64,000 nucleotides of DNA from Nitrospira sp. (lineage in GTDB: Bacteria; Nitrospirota; Nitrospiria; Nitrospirales; Nitrospiraceae). The notes beneath the pieces were generated by a model. That model searched no databases, was not told where the DNA came from, and saw only the letters and a list, made by a program, of their open reading frames with translations. Both the position numbers and the translations under genes were made by a program. This document shows positions 9,978 through 20,522 of the stretch, piece after piece (the first letter of the stretch is position 1; every line of letters begins with the position of its first letter). The stretch is taken from assembly GCA_020853775.1 (NCBI GenBank), contig JADYYH010000073.1:47568-111567 (forward strand). The letters are read 5' to 3'.

Positions 9978-10974
9978 ATTCCACTTTGACCGGGAGGCCG
10001 GAATGCGCACTCCGCTCGATCGCGAAGCACACGGAGAGAGAGGCAAACACGTCTTCCTCACTCACCTCCGCCTCCCCGCGTCCTTGAATCGCCGCCACAA
10101 AACTCACGATCAACGCACCCTTATGCACCCCCGGGTACGCGGTATCCAAGATGAGTGGCGGAACATGAGGGTCCGCGGAAGTATATAACCACGCACAGTC
10201 CCTCCCGTTCAGAAACGTCGCCTTTGTCCCATACAAGGCCAGTGTGTGGAAATGCGGCAATCGGCAACCGAAGTTGACGCCGAGTTTCCCGACTGCACCG
10301 CTGGCAAAGCGCAAGACCGCCACCACATTGTCAAAATTTCCAAATCCGGAGCCTTGGCTCGCTAGCGCATTCCCTACCGCCGACACTTCGAGAATGCGAT
10401 CGTTCGCCAACCACATCAGAAGATCCGCGACATGGACCCCGCCTCCGTGTACGGCGGAATAAAACGGGAGTTTCCCTCGCCATCCCTCGGTAATTTTTTC
10501 GAGCCGCCCGTAATTATAGTCGGCTTCCAGATGGTAGAGAGTGCCGAACTGACCCGACAAGATGCGCTGTCGCAGATCCAGAAACCGCGGCGAGCGTCGC
10601 AAAATCAGATTTGACGACAAGCGAAGGTCAGGACGACGGCGCAATTCCTCTCTGACGCGTTTCGCCTCCTCCTCATGAAGTACGAAGGGTTTCTCCACAA
10701 AGACATGCTTGCCTCGTTCCAGAGCCCGGAGGGTCTGAGAGAAATGGCAGTCATCGTAACTGGCAATACAGACAAGATCGATGGAGGGATCGTCGAGAAT
10801 CTCCGTGTCGCACTCGCGCGCCGCAACATCGGGAAATTTACCCGCTATCGCGGCAAGTATCGTCGGGTTCCTGTCACAAACGGCAACAAGCTCGCACTCT
10901 GGAATTCGGGCAATGGCCTCCGCATGCTTCTCCCCGACTCCAAGACCGATGACTCCAACTCTCAACTTGGACAT
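9970..10974 (-). CDS. Gfo/Idh/MocA family oxidoreductase
   Basis: MSKLRVGVIGLGVGEKHAEAI Rossmann start; GKHVFVEKPFVLHEEEA EKP motif. Confidence 0.85.
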   Translation of the reverse strand: MSKLRVGVIGLGVGEKHAEAIARIPECELVAVCDRNPTILAAIAGKFPDVAARECDTEILDDPSIDLVCIASYDDCHFSQTLRALERGKHVFVEKPFVLHEEEAKRVREELRRRPDLRLSSNLILRRSPRFLDLRQRILSGQFGTLYHLEADYNYGRLEKITEGWRGKLPFYSAVHGGGVHVADLLMWLANDRILEVSAVGNALASQGSGFGNFDNVVAVLRFASGAVGKLGVNFGCRLPHFHTLALYGTKATFLNGRDCAWLYTSADPHVPPLILDTAYPGVHKGALIVSFVAAIQGRGEAEVSEEDVFASLSVCFAIERSAHSGLPVKVEYV

Positions 10975-11022
10975 GAATACATCACGATTATGAACGCAGG
11001 TCTAGAACTGGCGCAGGGGCAA

Positions 11023-11922
11023 TCAGACGACCATCACCCGCTTCAGATGAAACAGATCGGCAGTTGAATCATTTACGCCATCAACCGCACTGGGGCAGCA
11101 GCGCACCCCTCTGCGCTTCAACGCCTCGATGACTCGCGCGGAGTAGCAATTTGGCATGCCTTCCGGGTAGGAGTAATGCGGCCCGTGAACGGCAGCCTTC
11201 TCTTTCAACAGTCGCATGCCGGTCTCGATCTCATATTCCAGGTCCTGCGTACCAAGAGAGTCGAGGATGACGTGAGAGTGCCCGTGCCCCCCCACGGTAA
11301 ACAACGGTTCAGCCGCAAGTGTTCGGACCTCGCTCCAGTCGAGCTTCTGATCAAGAGGGTGTGAACTTGAATAGGTGATGGCTACGCCCAGTTGAGCCTG
11401 TATGTCCGTCGCCAGCTGCTCTCCATCTATCATCAGGTCATTTTTCACGATCTGCCGGATCTCGTTCAGAAAGACTCGGCGTTCTTCATCCCCACGAAAC
11501 TGTCGCTGGCCCCACGGAAGCTGGAGCTCCGCACACACGCACTGTTCCACGGCAAACTCAATTCGATCAATCCACGACATCCTGTTTCGTTCGACAAAAT
11601 CCGTGCTGATGTAAAAGGTGGCGGGCACATGCTCATCCACAAGCACGGGGGCCGCTACCGAGAGGTTGTTTCGAAATCCATCATCGAACGTCACCGCAAA
11701 GGGCCGTGGAGGAAGAGGAATCCCGAGCTCCCGGTGAGTGAGGATGTCGTTCATACTCACCGGAGTGCCCACTTGCTTTAACCGCCGGAGCACGGTCACA
11801 AAGTAATCGCGTTCAATATGCTTCCTGGTATAGTTGCGGACGGCACAATCGACGGACAACGTCACACCGTGAAACAGAAAGATGGCGAGATGATTGTCGG
11901 AGATTCTCGACGGATAGTTCAT
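11023..11922 (-). CDS. polysaccharide deacetylase family (CE4-like) protein
   Basis: FAVTFDDGFRNNL and GGHGHSHVIL CE4 motifs. ATG at 11922 overlaps the formyltransferase stop (ATGA). Confidence 0.8.
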   Translation of the reverse strand: MNYPSRISDNHLAIFLFHGVTLSVDCAVRNYTRKHIERDYFVTVLRRLKQVGTPVSMNDILTHRELGIPLPPRPFAVTFDDGFRNNLSVAAPVLVDEHVPATFYISTDFVERNRMSWIDRIEFAVEQCVCAELQLPWGQRQFRGDEERRVFLNEIRQIVKNDLMIDGEQLATDIQAQLGVAITYSSSHPLDQKLDWSEVRTLAAEPLFTVGGHGHSHVILDSLGTQDLEYEIETGMRLLKEKAAVHGPHYSYPEGMPNCYSARVIEALKRRGVRCCPSAVDGVNDSTADLFHLKRVMVV

Positions 11923-12632
11923 GCTAATGTCGCGCAATACTTTTCAAATCGTTTCACACACACCTCTTTCAACACGGCCGGCATGAACGAGTAATATCGT
12001 CCCATCTGCCGCTGCGAACGACTTGCGATATGGCCCGTGCGCTGCAATTCTTCCAACGCCACGCGCGTGAGATTCAAGGCCGATTCAGTATTGCGATGCC
12101 GCAATTGATGGAGCTGCATATCCCGAGTGAGCGCGACAGGACGTATGCCAATGAGCGCTCCATCGTCAAGCGCTTCGTTCAGCACATGCAGAGTCGTCAC
12201 CACATTTCTAAAATCATTGTGATAGATCGCCCAGAGATGGCTGTCCAAGCCTCGATAGAATTCAGGATCCCCGCCGTGCAGATTGACCACTCGGGGTCCG
12301 GCGGCTCTGATCAGTGCCGGTCCGGCCTTCCGAATACCGAACGCGACCGTGAGATCGGGCATAAACTGCTGTGCGGCCGCCACTGCCTCGGAGTCGTTCA
12401 CGTTCGTGCATGTCAGTGTTTCTGCGAAATCCGAAACCGACGGTTCACTCCCCTTAAACCACAGATCACGTTCGTATTGATCGCGTATCGGCTCATACGG
12501 GTGAGCCACCTCGAAGGAAGGCCGGACGCCAGTGGTTTCCAGAATGACCTGCAACTTGGGCACCTGTGAAACGAGCTCCCGCACAAAATACGAATGGTGC
12601 AGTGTATCCGTCGTCAGAATAAGCGCTCGCAT
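11919..12632 (-). CDS. formyltransferase-family (Fmt-like) protein
   Basis: LTVAFGIRKAGPALIRAAGPRVVNLHGGDPEFYRGLDSHLWAIYHND...TTLHVLNEALDDGALI matches the N...H...D formyltransferase arrangement. Start at 12632 (ATG) or 12641 (GTG). Confidence 0.7.
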   Translation of the reverse strand: MRALILTTDTLHHSYFVRELVSQVPKLQVILETTGVRPSFEVAHPYEPIRDQYERDLWFKGSEPSVSDFAETLTCTNVNDSEAVAAAQQFMPDLTVAFGIRKAGPALIRAAGPRVVNLHGGDPEFYRGLDSHLWAIYHNDFRNVVTTLHVLNEALDDGALIGIRPVALTRDMQLHQLRHRNTESALNLTRVALEELQRTGHIASRSQRQMGRYYSFMPAVLKEVCVKRFEKYCATLA

Positions 12633-12634
12633 CC

Positions 12635-13645
12635 TCAGCACACCTCATTCCAGGTGATCTGCTCTCCACGACGGAGCGGACGCACAAGGCGTTTCCCGAT
12701 GAGGGCCGGCCACTCAGCCGCTTTGATGCCTGTCGCAGGACGCGCCCACATCAGGTCACCTGCGGAAAGAACGGTCTCTGCGGGCAACGCTCTTGCCGCC
12801 ACGACTCCTTTTCGTATGACCTCCCGCAGCGGAAACTCGCAGGGCTGTATGTCCTTTCCGAAACGGCCCAAGCTGGCTTTCACTCTTCCGACACTTTGCA
12901 CCAAGTCCTTCAGCTCGTGCGGTTCAAATGAGAGCGCATGATCACGAAACTCTCGACCTTCTCGTCGGTCGGTGAAATGCACCTCAATGAGTTGCGCTCC
13001 CACCGCGACCGCCGCGAGTACTGCCTCCGCGCCAATCACGTGATTGGAATACCCGGTCGTCAGTCCATAGCGCTGCCTGAGAAACGGCACACTCGACACG
13101 TTCGCTTGCTCGATAGGAACCGGATAGGCTGCGACACAATGCATCAGTATCAGTCGATCCTTCAGCGCGATTCCGTTCAACTCCATACGGCACCACGTCA
13201 GTGCCTGGTCAATCTCATCGGTGGTGCAGTTTCCGGTGGAAAGAATCACAGGCTTTCCCGTGCGAACTGCGGCTCGTATGACCGGCTCAAAGGTCAAGTC
13301 TCCGCTCGCAATTTTGATCGCCGGACTCCATCGACTCAGGAAGTCAACCACATCTTCCGTCAGCGCAGTTGAAAACAATGGACTGCCCAGTTTGGCAGCA
13401 TGGGCCGCCAGCTGGAGATGCGCCTCCTCTGACAAACTGAACTGCGTCACCCGTGCCAGTCGATGTGGATCTGATGCGGAGGCGTACCGTTCAGGCGTGT
13501 AGGTTTGGAGTTTGACGGCATCGGCGCCGGATTGTGCGGCAAGCGTGATCAGACGTTCGGCAACGGCAACATCCCCTTCGTGATTGACACCGATTTCCGC
13601 GACAACCGCGACGGTCTCATCAAGATTTTTCCCAAATACGTTCAA
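12635..13645 (-). CDS. N-acetylneuraminate synthase family protein (NeuB/SpsE-like) with C-terminal SAF domain
   Basis: VAEIGVNHEGDVAVAERLITLAAQSGADAVKLQTY and C-terminal SAF-like region AAEWPALIGKRLVRPLRRGEQI. Confidence 0.9.
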   Translation of the reverse strand: MNVFGKNLDETVAVVAEIGVNHEGDVAVAERLITLAAQSGADAVKLQTYTPERYASASDPHRLARVTQFSLSEEAHLQLAAHAAKLGSPLFSTALTEDVVDFLSRWSPAIKIASGDLTFEPVIRAAVRTGKPVILSTGNCTTDEIDQALTWCRMELNGIALKDRLILMHCVAAYPVPIEQANVSSVPFLRQRYGLTTGYSNHVIGAEAVLAAVAVGAQLIEVHFTDRREGREFRDHALSFEPHELKDLVQSVGRVKASLGRFGKDIQPCEFPLREVIRKGVVAARALPAETVLSAGDLMWARPATGIKAAEWPALIGKRLVRPLRRGEQITWNEVC

Positions 13646-14706
13646 CGCTGGTTGCCTCCATGCACCGAGGGATCCCGAAGAGGAGTGAAAAATCTCTCAT
13701 GCCGAAGCGCCAAATCCTTATACCATTGAATATACTCGACGAAGCCTTTTTCCAGTGGATACTGAGGGCAGTACCCGAGCAATCGTTTGGCCTTCTCAAT
13801 AGAGAGCGTTCCGCGCTCAGGCATCAATGCATCGCGCGGTTGGAATTTCACTTCGACATGGGGAAATTGTTGTCGCACGATCTCAATCATTTGTGCGAGT
13901 GAACGCGCCCCTCCATACGTCAAATTAAAGATTTGGTTCCTGGCTTCGTCTTTGCCGATACATAGCACCAGCCCCTGCAGAAGGTCTTTGATATACGTGA
14001 AATCGAGCGCATCGCTCCCGTCACCATTGACACTGAGAGGTGCCCCGCGAAGGACGCCTTCGATAAAGGCCTGTCCGACACGCCGACTGACGCAGCGTTG
14101 GCCGTACAACGCCGAGGGTCTGACAATCGTGTAGGAAAGATCGAAGACCTGGGCATAGGCAATCACGAGTTTCTCTCCTCCATACTTCAACGCACCGTAA
14201 ATACCCAGCGGCTCACAATGACGCTCCTCCGTCACAGCTTCACCGTCGAAATTCCCGTAGACCATCGAAGATGAGAAGTAGATGAAGCGGGCCTTCAACC
14301 CCCGCGCGCAATCCAGTGCATTCTCTAAGGTTCGTAAACTATGATCGAAGGTGCTATACGGATCCTTGTTCGCACGATTCGCATGGGCGATGGCTGCCAA
14401 CTGCACAATCGTATCAGGCTTCATATCGTTGAGACATCGAGACAGCACATGGTAGTCGCGCGCGTCGACAACATGAAGGGGAATTTGAGCCTCCTGCAGT
14501 AACCGCAGGCGGTCGTGGATGAAATGAAGATACAGGGCTTTGTTGGCGTCTTCATGCGAGTTCGAGAACGCACCAAGATTGTTGACTTGCAGGCTGTCTA
14601 CGGCGTGAACATCAGCACCCATTTCGGCGAGGGCCAACGCAAGATTATGGCCGATAAAACCGGCGCCTCCGATAAGCGCTATCTTCCGTCCTTGGAGTTC
14701 GATCAC
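13642..14706 (-). CDS. NAD-dependent epimerase/dehydratase (extended SDR)
   Basis: IALIGGAGFIGHNLALALAE and YGALKYGGEKL (YxxxK) motifs; 4-nt overlaps with both neighbours. Confidence 0.85.
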   Translation of the reverse strand: MIELQGRKIALIGGAGFIGHNLALALAEMGADVHAVDSLQVNNLGAFSNSHEDANKALYLHFIHDRLRLLQEAQIPLHVVDARDYHVLSRCLNDMKPDTIVQLAAIAHANRANKDPYSTFDHSLRTLENALDCARGLKARFIYFSSSMVYGNFDGEAVTEERHCEPLGIYGALKYGGEKLVIAYAQVFDLSYTIVRPSALYGQRCVSRRVGQAFIEGVLRGAPLSVNGDGSDALDFTYIKDLLQGLVLCIGKDEARNQIFNLTYGGARSLAQMIEIVRQQFPHVEVKFQPRDALMPERGTLSIEKAKRLLGYCPQYPLEKGFVEYIQWYKDLALRHERFFTPLRDPSVHGGNQR

Positions 14707-15878
14707 CGTGTGAGTCCTTTCCTGCCGGCACTCTCTGTTACGCTTCGCTCCAGCGTTGCCACGATTCTGTCGACATCGCCGCCTGCCACATGCATTCCCA
14801 GCGGCAGCGCGACCGAATGATCGCTAATGTGTTCCGCTCGTGAATAATTAGCAGGCACAAAGCCATACTTGTTTCGATAGTACGTCATCCGCGGAACCGG
14901 TTGCGGATAGTAGATACTGGTTCCGATTCCGGCCGTATTCAGTCGTTCGACCGCCTCGTTCCGTTTGTGCGCATATTCTCCCTCGAATACGACACTCGCG
15001 CAATAGTAGCTGGATCGGCATTCAGCAGCATCGGTATCGATGAGCCGAACATTCGGCAGCTCCCCGACCAGCTTCCGGTAGCGATCGAACAGTGCGGTAC
15101 GGTGAGCCAACACGGCGCTCATGCGTCGAAGCTGAGAACGGCCGAGCGCTGCTTGAATTTCGCTCATCCGATAGTTCAGCCCAAGACTGGGTACGTCATA
15201 CATCCCCGGCACGGTCCGCTCTGTATGCGTCCGGTCTACGCCAAAGGCCCGCAGCCGAGCCACAGCCTGGGAGACGTCTTCATGCCGACTGACGAACATT
15301 CCACCTTCGCCTGTAGTCATATGCTTCACCGGATAGAAGGAAAAACAGCCGGCATCCCCGAACAATCCAACATGACGCCCTTGATGGCTGGCTCCCAATG
15401 CAATCGCACAGTCCTCAATGATTCTGAGATTGTATCGTTGGGCAAGATCGACAATGGGAGGCATATCGCAGGGAATACCGGCAAAGTGTACGACGGAAAT
15501 CGCTTTTGTCTTGGAGGTCAATGCAGATTCGATGGCCGACGCGGTCAAATTCCCTGTACGAGAATCACAGTCGACAAATACCGGCGTGGCCCCGACCCAC
15601 TCCACGGCATGGGCCGTCGCCGCATGAGTTTGCGCAGGGACGATCACTTCATCTCCCGGGCCGATTCCAAAATGAAGATACGAGAGGTGCAATGCCGCCA
15701 TGCATGAACTGACCGACACACAATGACCTCCTCCCAGAAACGCAGCAAACTCTTGTTCAAACGACTTGCACTGAGGCCCATGAGTCAAAATATGCCCATT
15801 GAGTACCTCGAGAACCGCCTGTCGATCCTCGTCTGTGATCCAAGGCCGAGCAAATGGGATCTGGGGAGTGTCAGTCAT
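14703..15878 (-). CDS. DegT/DnrJ/EryC1/StrS family aminotransferase (SpsC-like)
   Basis: FARPWITDEDRQAVLEVLNGHILTHGPQCKSFEQEFAAFLG; SFYPVKHMTTGEGGMF PLP-lysine motif. Confidence 0.9.
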   Translation of the reverse strand: MTDTPQIPFARPWITDEDRQAVLEVLNGHILTHGPQCKSFEQEFAAFLGGGHCVSVSSCMAALHLSYLHFGIGPGDEVIVPAQTHAATAHAVEWVGATPVFVDCDSRTGNLTASAIESALTSKTKAISVVHFAGIPCDMPPIVDLAQRYNLRIIEDCAIALGASHQGRHVGLFGDAGCFSFYPVKHMTTGEGGMFVSRHEDVSQAVARLRAFGVDRTHTERTVPGMYDVPSLGLNYRMSEIQAALGRSQLRRMSAVLAHRTALFDRYRKLVGELPNVRLIDTDAAECRSSYYCASVVFEGEYAHKRNEAVERLNTAGIGTSIYYPQPVPRMTYYRNKYGFVPANYSRAEHISDHSVALPLGMHVAGGDVDRIVATLERSVTESAGRKGLTR

Positions 15879-15915
15879 GTGGTCGCGTCCTTCCGGTTGT
15901 AATTCTGATGTAGAG

Positions 15916-16596
15916 TCACATTGACGTAACACTGGTGTTCAACACGGGTGGGCGGAAACGGCGAAGTTCTTCGATCGATAACTGTTCGAGCCGATGAAAA
16001 TCCTCGATCGTATCGACGGCTAAACCGACTTCGGCGAGCCTTCGGTCTCCAGACTCGACATTCACAACCCGAAATCGGTCAGGCTGTCGATAGAAAAATG
16101 GGGTGACGTGCTCTTGATCATTCAGCGTAGTATCCTCCATGCGAATCGCCTGAAGAGCGCTGACCCTGATGAGTTCAACATTTTGCCCCTTGGGAAACGA
16201 CCGAGGGAACACAGTAGTCACCAAGTCAGGGTCCTCTCTTTCAGCATAGGGAATCATAAGACGCAGGACCTCTGGAAACAGCAGCGGACTGTCCCCGTTA
16301 ATGCGCATGATCCAATCGCACGGATACTCCCGCGCACCGGACATGAACCGGGCAAGGACATTATCCAAGGAACCTCGATGGACTTGCATGTCCATCGATT
16401 CGATGTAGCGGACGAGCGGATCATCGGACTCCTCGGCACTCGTTACCACAACAATGTCCTCAGAGGAAAGGGTCTGCTCAACCGCACGCAGCACATGACG
16501 GATCATCGCTTCGCCACGGAATGGAGCGAGCATCTTTCCCGGATACCGCCGAGAGGACATTCTCGCCTGCACGAATGCTTTGATCATCGCTTTCAT
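15916..16596 (-). CDS. cytidylyltransferase / SpsF-like nucleotidyltransferase
   Basis: AFVQARMSSRRYPGKMLAPFRGEAMIRHVL, CMP-sugar synthetase/SpsF N-terminus. Confidence 0.85.
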   Translation of the reverse strand: MKAMIKAFVQARMSSRRYPGKMLAPFRGEAMIRHVLRAVEQTLSSEDIVVVTSAEESDDPLVRYIESMDMQVHRGSLDNVLARFMSGAREYPCDWIMRINGDSPLLFPEVLRLMIPYAEREDPDLVTTVFPRSFPKGQNVELIRVSALQAIRMEDTTLNDQEHVTPFFYRQPDRFRVVNVESGDRRLAEVGLAVDTIEDFHRLEQLSIEELRRFRPPVLNTSVTSM

Positions 16597-16648
16597 CTCA
16601 TTGGTCTGGCGCGGAACAAGGTGCTCTGGGCAGAAGCGCTACACTGAA

Positions 16649-17599
16649 TCAAGGAATCGCAGCCGACTGCGGACCGGCACTGCGCGTGTACCACTGATAC
16701 GTCGCCAATAATCCCTCTCGTAAGGTAATGGTGGAACTCCATCCCAGCGCCGCGATGCGGCTGCAATCCATCAGCTTCCGCGGCATGCCGTCCGGCTTGG
16801 TCCGATCCCAATGAACGTCGCCTCGATATCCCACCACCTCGGCAACAAGCGCGGCCAGTTCTGTAATCGCAATGTCCTTCCCCGTCCCGACATTCATGAT
16901 CATCGCATCGGAATATCGATCCATCAGGAACAGGCAGGCATCCGCGCAGTCATCTACATGCAAAAACTCACGCCGCGGAGCCCCGGTGCCCCAGAGGATG
17001 GGAGTGGTGCCCTGCTCACGCGCTTCGTGGAAGCGTCGCAGCAATGCCGCCAACACATGCGCCGTCTGGAGATCAAAATTATCGTTCGGACCATAGAGAT
17101 TCGTGGGCATTGCCGCAATGAAATCGCACCCGTATTGGCGTCGATAGGCCTGGCACATTTTGATGCCTGCGATTTTCGCCACGGCGTACCACTCATTGGT
17201 CGGCTCGAGCGGGCCGGTCAGCAGATACTCTTCCTTCATCGGTTGAGGAGAATCTCTCGGGTAGATACAAGACGACCCGAGCAGCAACAGCTTTTTCGCG
17301 CCATGGAGATAGGCTTGATGGACAACGTTGGTTTGTATCGCCAGGTTGTCATAGATGAATTCCGCCGGCAATGTGCTGTTCGCGAGAATGCCGCCCACTT
17401 TGGCCGCAGCGAGATAGACGTATTCGGGCTTGGTCTCCGAAAAGAATCCGGCGACCTGCCTGTTATCGCGCAAATCCAATTCTGTGCTGGTGCGCACGAT
17501 CAGGTTGTCATACCCGCGGGCCGTAAGGGCACGAACGATCGCAGAACCCACCATTCCCCGATGCCCGGCCACGTAGACGCGTGCGTGTGTATCGATCAC
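16649..17599 (-). CDS. fcl: GDP-L-fucose synthase
   Basis: VYVAGHRGMVGSAIVRAL...LLLGSSCIYPRDSPQPMKEEYLLTGPLEPTNEWYAVAKIAG is diagnostic. Confidence 0.95.
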   Translation of the reverse strand: MIDTHARVYVAGHRGMVGSAIVRALTARGYDNLIVRTSTELDLRDNRQVAGFFSETKPEYVYLAAAKVGGILANSTLPAEFIYDNLAIQTNVVHQAYLHGAKKLLLLGSSCIYPRDSPQPMKEEYLLTGPLEPTNEWYAVAKIAGIKMCQAYRRQYGCDFIAAMPTNLYGPNDNFDLQTAHVLAALLRRFHEAREQGTTPILWGTGAPRREFLHVDDCADACLFLMDRYSDAMIMNVGTGKDIAITELAALVAEVVGYRGDVHWDRTKPDGMPRKLMDCSRIAALGWSSTITLREGLLATYQWYTRSAGPQSAAIP

Positions 17600-17600
17600 C

Positions 17601-18674
<1,074 letters not shown>

Positions 18675-18698
18675 TCATGCATGGTACGTTGTGATGGA

Positions 18699-18728
18699 AT
18701 CATAGATGCCCTGTCAAGGGATGTGCAA
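18699..18728 (-). promoter_or_regulatory. candidate sigma70-type promoter upstream of gmd
   Basis: Minus strand TTGCAC (18728-18723) - 18 bp - TATGAT (18704-18699), about 90 nt upstream of the gmd ATG. Confidence 0.4.
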
Positions 18729-18766
18729 TCGAGCCTGCAGACAGGATGCGACGTCGTCCTCATCGG

Positions 18767-20185
18767 CTAGGCAGACGTCTGACCTTCCGCGGGCACAGGC
18801 TGGTTCTCATCCAATGTAGGTCCGGGAACCGATGAGAGATGGCTCGGCCCCGTCACGGTGATTCCCACCGCTGCCAGCAGCCAGAACAGATGCGCCAGAC
18901 TTCCCATGAACATGTAATCGAAGAGATTCCGGACGGCAAAGCCGATCACCGCCAATCCGATTCCCGCAGCGAGCACCGCGGTGGCACGATCACGACCAAT
19001 CGTCCAGGGAATCGGGATGAGCCGGCGCAACAGCGCGACGAAGATCCACGCAAAACTCAGCAGGGCGGGAATGCCGCTGCCGAGCGTGACCATTAAAAAG
19101 GTGTTGTGCATAGCAGGAATGATGCGGTCACGCACCGGCAGGTGCTCCTGCTTTTCAACCGAGTACTCAGGAAACCTTTTCACAAACGAATTGTTTCCAA
19201 AGCCGATGCCGGTCACGGGATGGGTCGCAACCTCGCCCAGGCCGATCGTCCACACCATTAATCTGGTATCGACCGTCTTGACATCCACCGTGTCGGTCTG
19301 AAAACCGGAGTGAGACGCTACCACCAAACCTGCACCGATCATGGCGAGCAGCCCCAATACTCCGAGCACCAGACGCCGGCCGCCGATCATCAATGCCAGG
19401 GTTACGCCTTGCGCGGCATGCCCAAGCCACCCACCTCGGGTATACGAAAACAGCTGGGCGGCCCCAGTGATGCCAAGGACTAAAGCTTGCGCCACACGAC
19501 TCCACGCCAGGCGCCCGATGACGAGAAGGCTTCCGGCTACGGGGATCGCCACCACCATGTAGGTGCTGAGCCAGTTATAGTCTGAACCAAAGGCATGGGC
19601 TCGAATAAAACGATCTCGCCAGGTGCCGCCTCGCTGAAAAAATTCGACCAGCGCATAACAAGCCAGCAGAGCGGCTCCGATGACGAAAGCCTGGATCACC
19701 AATTGCGGCAAACGCTCATGGCGACAGCGCGCCAATACCAGCAGAGACCAGTAAAAAACACCGGCCTGTGCCACGAACTTCTTCCACTCGGCAAAACTAT
19801 ACGCAGGATCGGTGGCGAAGGGGACTGTGCAGAGCACCCAGATCATAAAGCACCAGAGCGGAAGGTCCAGCGGGGTTCGGACCCACGGACTCGTCCGTTC
19901 TCCTGCGCAGACTCCCAAGCTGAGGACAATGAGAATGATGATCGTATGTTCTTGATACCTGAAGAGGAGCGGAAAAAAACTGGAGCAGGCAAGGGCCACC
20001 ATCACATACCCCTGCAATCCCCAAAACAAGGCCCGGGCGGAGCCATACCTGTCTGATGCCTGGGCCGGACCGACGAGCGAATGCGCGGATGATGACGTGG
20101 TGATATTCATGCCCTCAGTGACTGCCGGTCGCAACCCGCTGCGTGCACCAGCCGAGACACCGCCCGTTTCCCGATTGCTCGCCAC
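18767..20185 (-). CDS. O-antigen ligase-like (Wzy_C family) membrane protein
   Basis: Polytopic membrane protein with the O-antigen ligase region GWLGHAAQGVTLALM...VTGIGFGNNSFVKRFPEY...MHNTFLMVTLGSGIPALL. Start could be MNITTSS at 20110. Confidence 0.8.
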   Translation of the reverse strand: MASNRETGGVSAGARSGLRPAVTEGMNITTSSSAHSLVGPAQASDRYGSARALFWGLQGYVMVALACSSFFPLLFRYQEHTIIILIVLSLGVCAGERTSPWVRTPLDLPLWCFMIWVLCTVPFATDPAYSFAEWKKFVAQAGVFYWSLLVLARCRHERLPQLVIQAFVIGAALLACYALVEFFQRGGTWRDRFIRAHAFGSDYNWLSTYMVVAIPVAGSLLVIGRLAWSRVAQALVLGITGAAQLFSYTRGGWLGHAAQGVTLALMIGGRRLVLGVLGLLAMIGAGLVVASHSGFQTDTVDVKTVDTRLMVWTIGLGEVATHPVTGIGFGNNSFVKRFPEYSVEKQEHLPVRDRIIPAMHNTFLMVTLGSGIPALLSFAWIFVALLRRLIPIPWTIGRDRATAVLAAGIGLAVIGFAVRNLFDYMFMGSLAHLFWLLAAVGITVTGPSHLSSVPGPTLDENQPVPAEGQTSA

Positions 20186-20392
20186 GGGACAGCCAACAGC
20201 CGAGAGGGCGCGAGGACCAAGGCCAACGGCAGGTGCTGAGCAGACGCTTGGACTCTCACGCTCCCGGACACATAGGAGTCATGTGGAGGTGCCGACTACG
20301 GATCTAAAAAGCACAGCCGCAATGGTGCTTCACGCCGCTCCATGCACGGAGAATACCGTGCAGAGCTCATGAAGGGCGGCTCCGGGAACTGC

Positions 20393-20421
20393 AGTATAGA
20401 GAAATTGCCACACTTGCACAA
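20393..20421 (-). promoter_or_regulatory. candidate promoter upstream of the O-antigen ligase-like gene
   Basis: Minus strand TTGTGC (20421-20416) - 17 bp - TATACT (20398-20393); strong -10, weak -35. Confidence 0.3.
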
Positions 20422-20522
20422 GAAATGTGTCGGCTTGATACAGCCTCATCACGGAGGCAGTCGCGGTGACGCTCAGAAAGGGAGAATGGAGCAGGTGTCT
20501 GGAAAGAAACAGTGTGGAAAAT

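Noticed and set aside
13642-14706. SDR considered as PseB/LegB 4,6-dehydratase
   Set aside because: Sequence looks like a generic extended-SDR epimerase; I could not see PseB-specific features, so no symbol was assigned.
20399-20421. GTGTGGCAATTTCTC as a sigma54 promoter (TGGCAC-N5-TTGC)
   Set aside because: The -12 GC element is not at the required spacing after GG.
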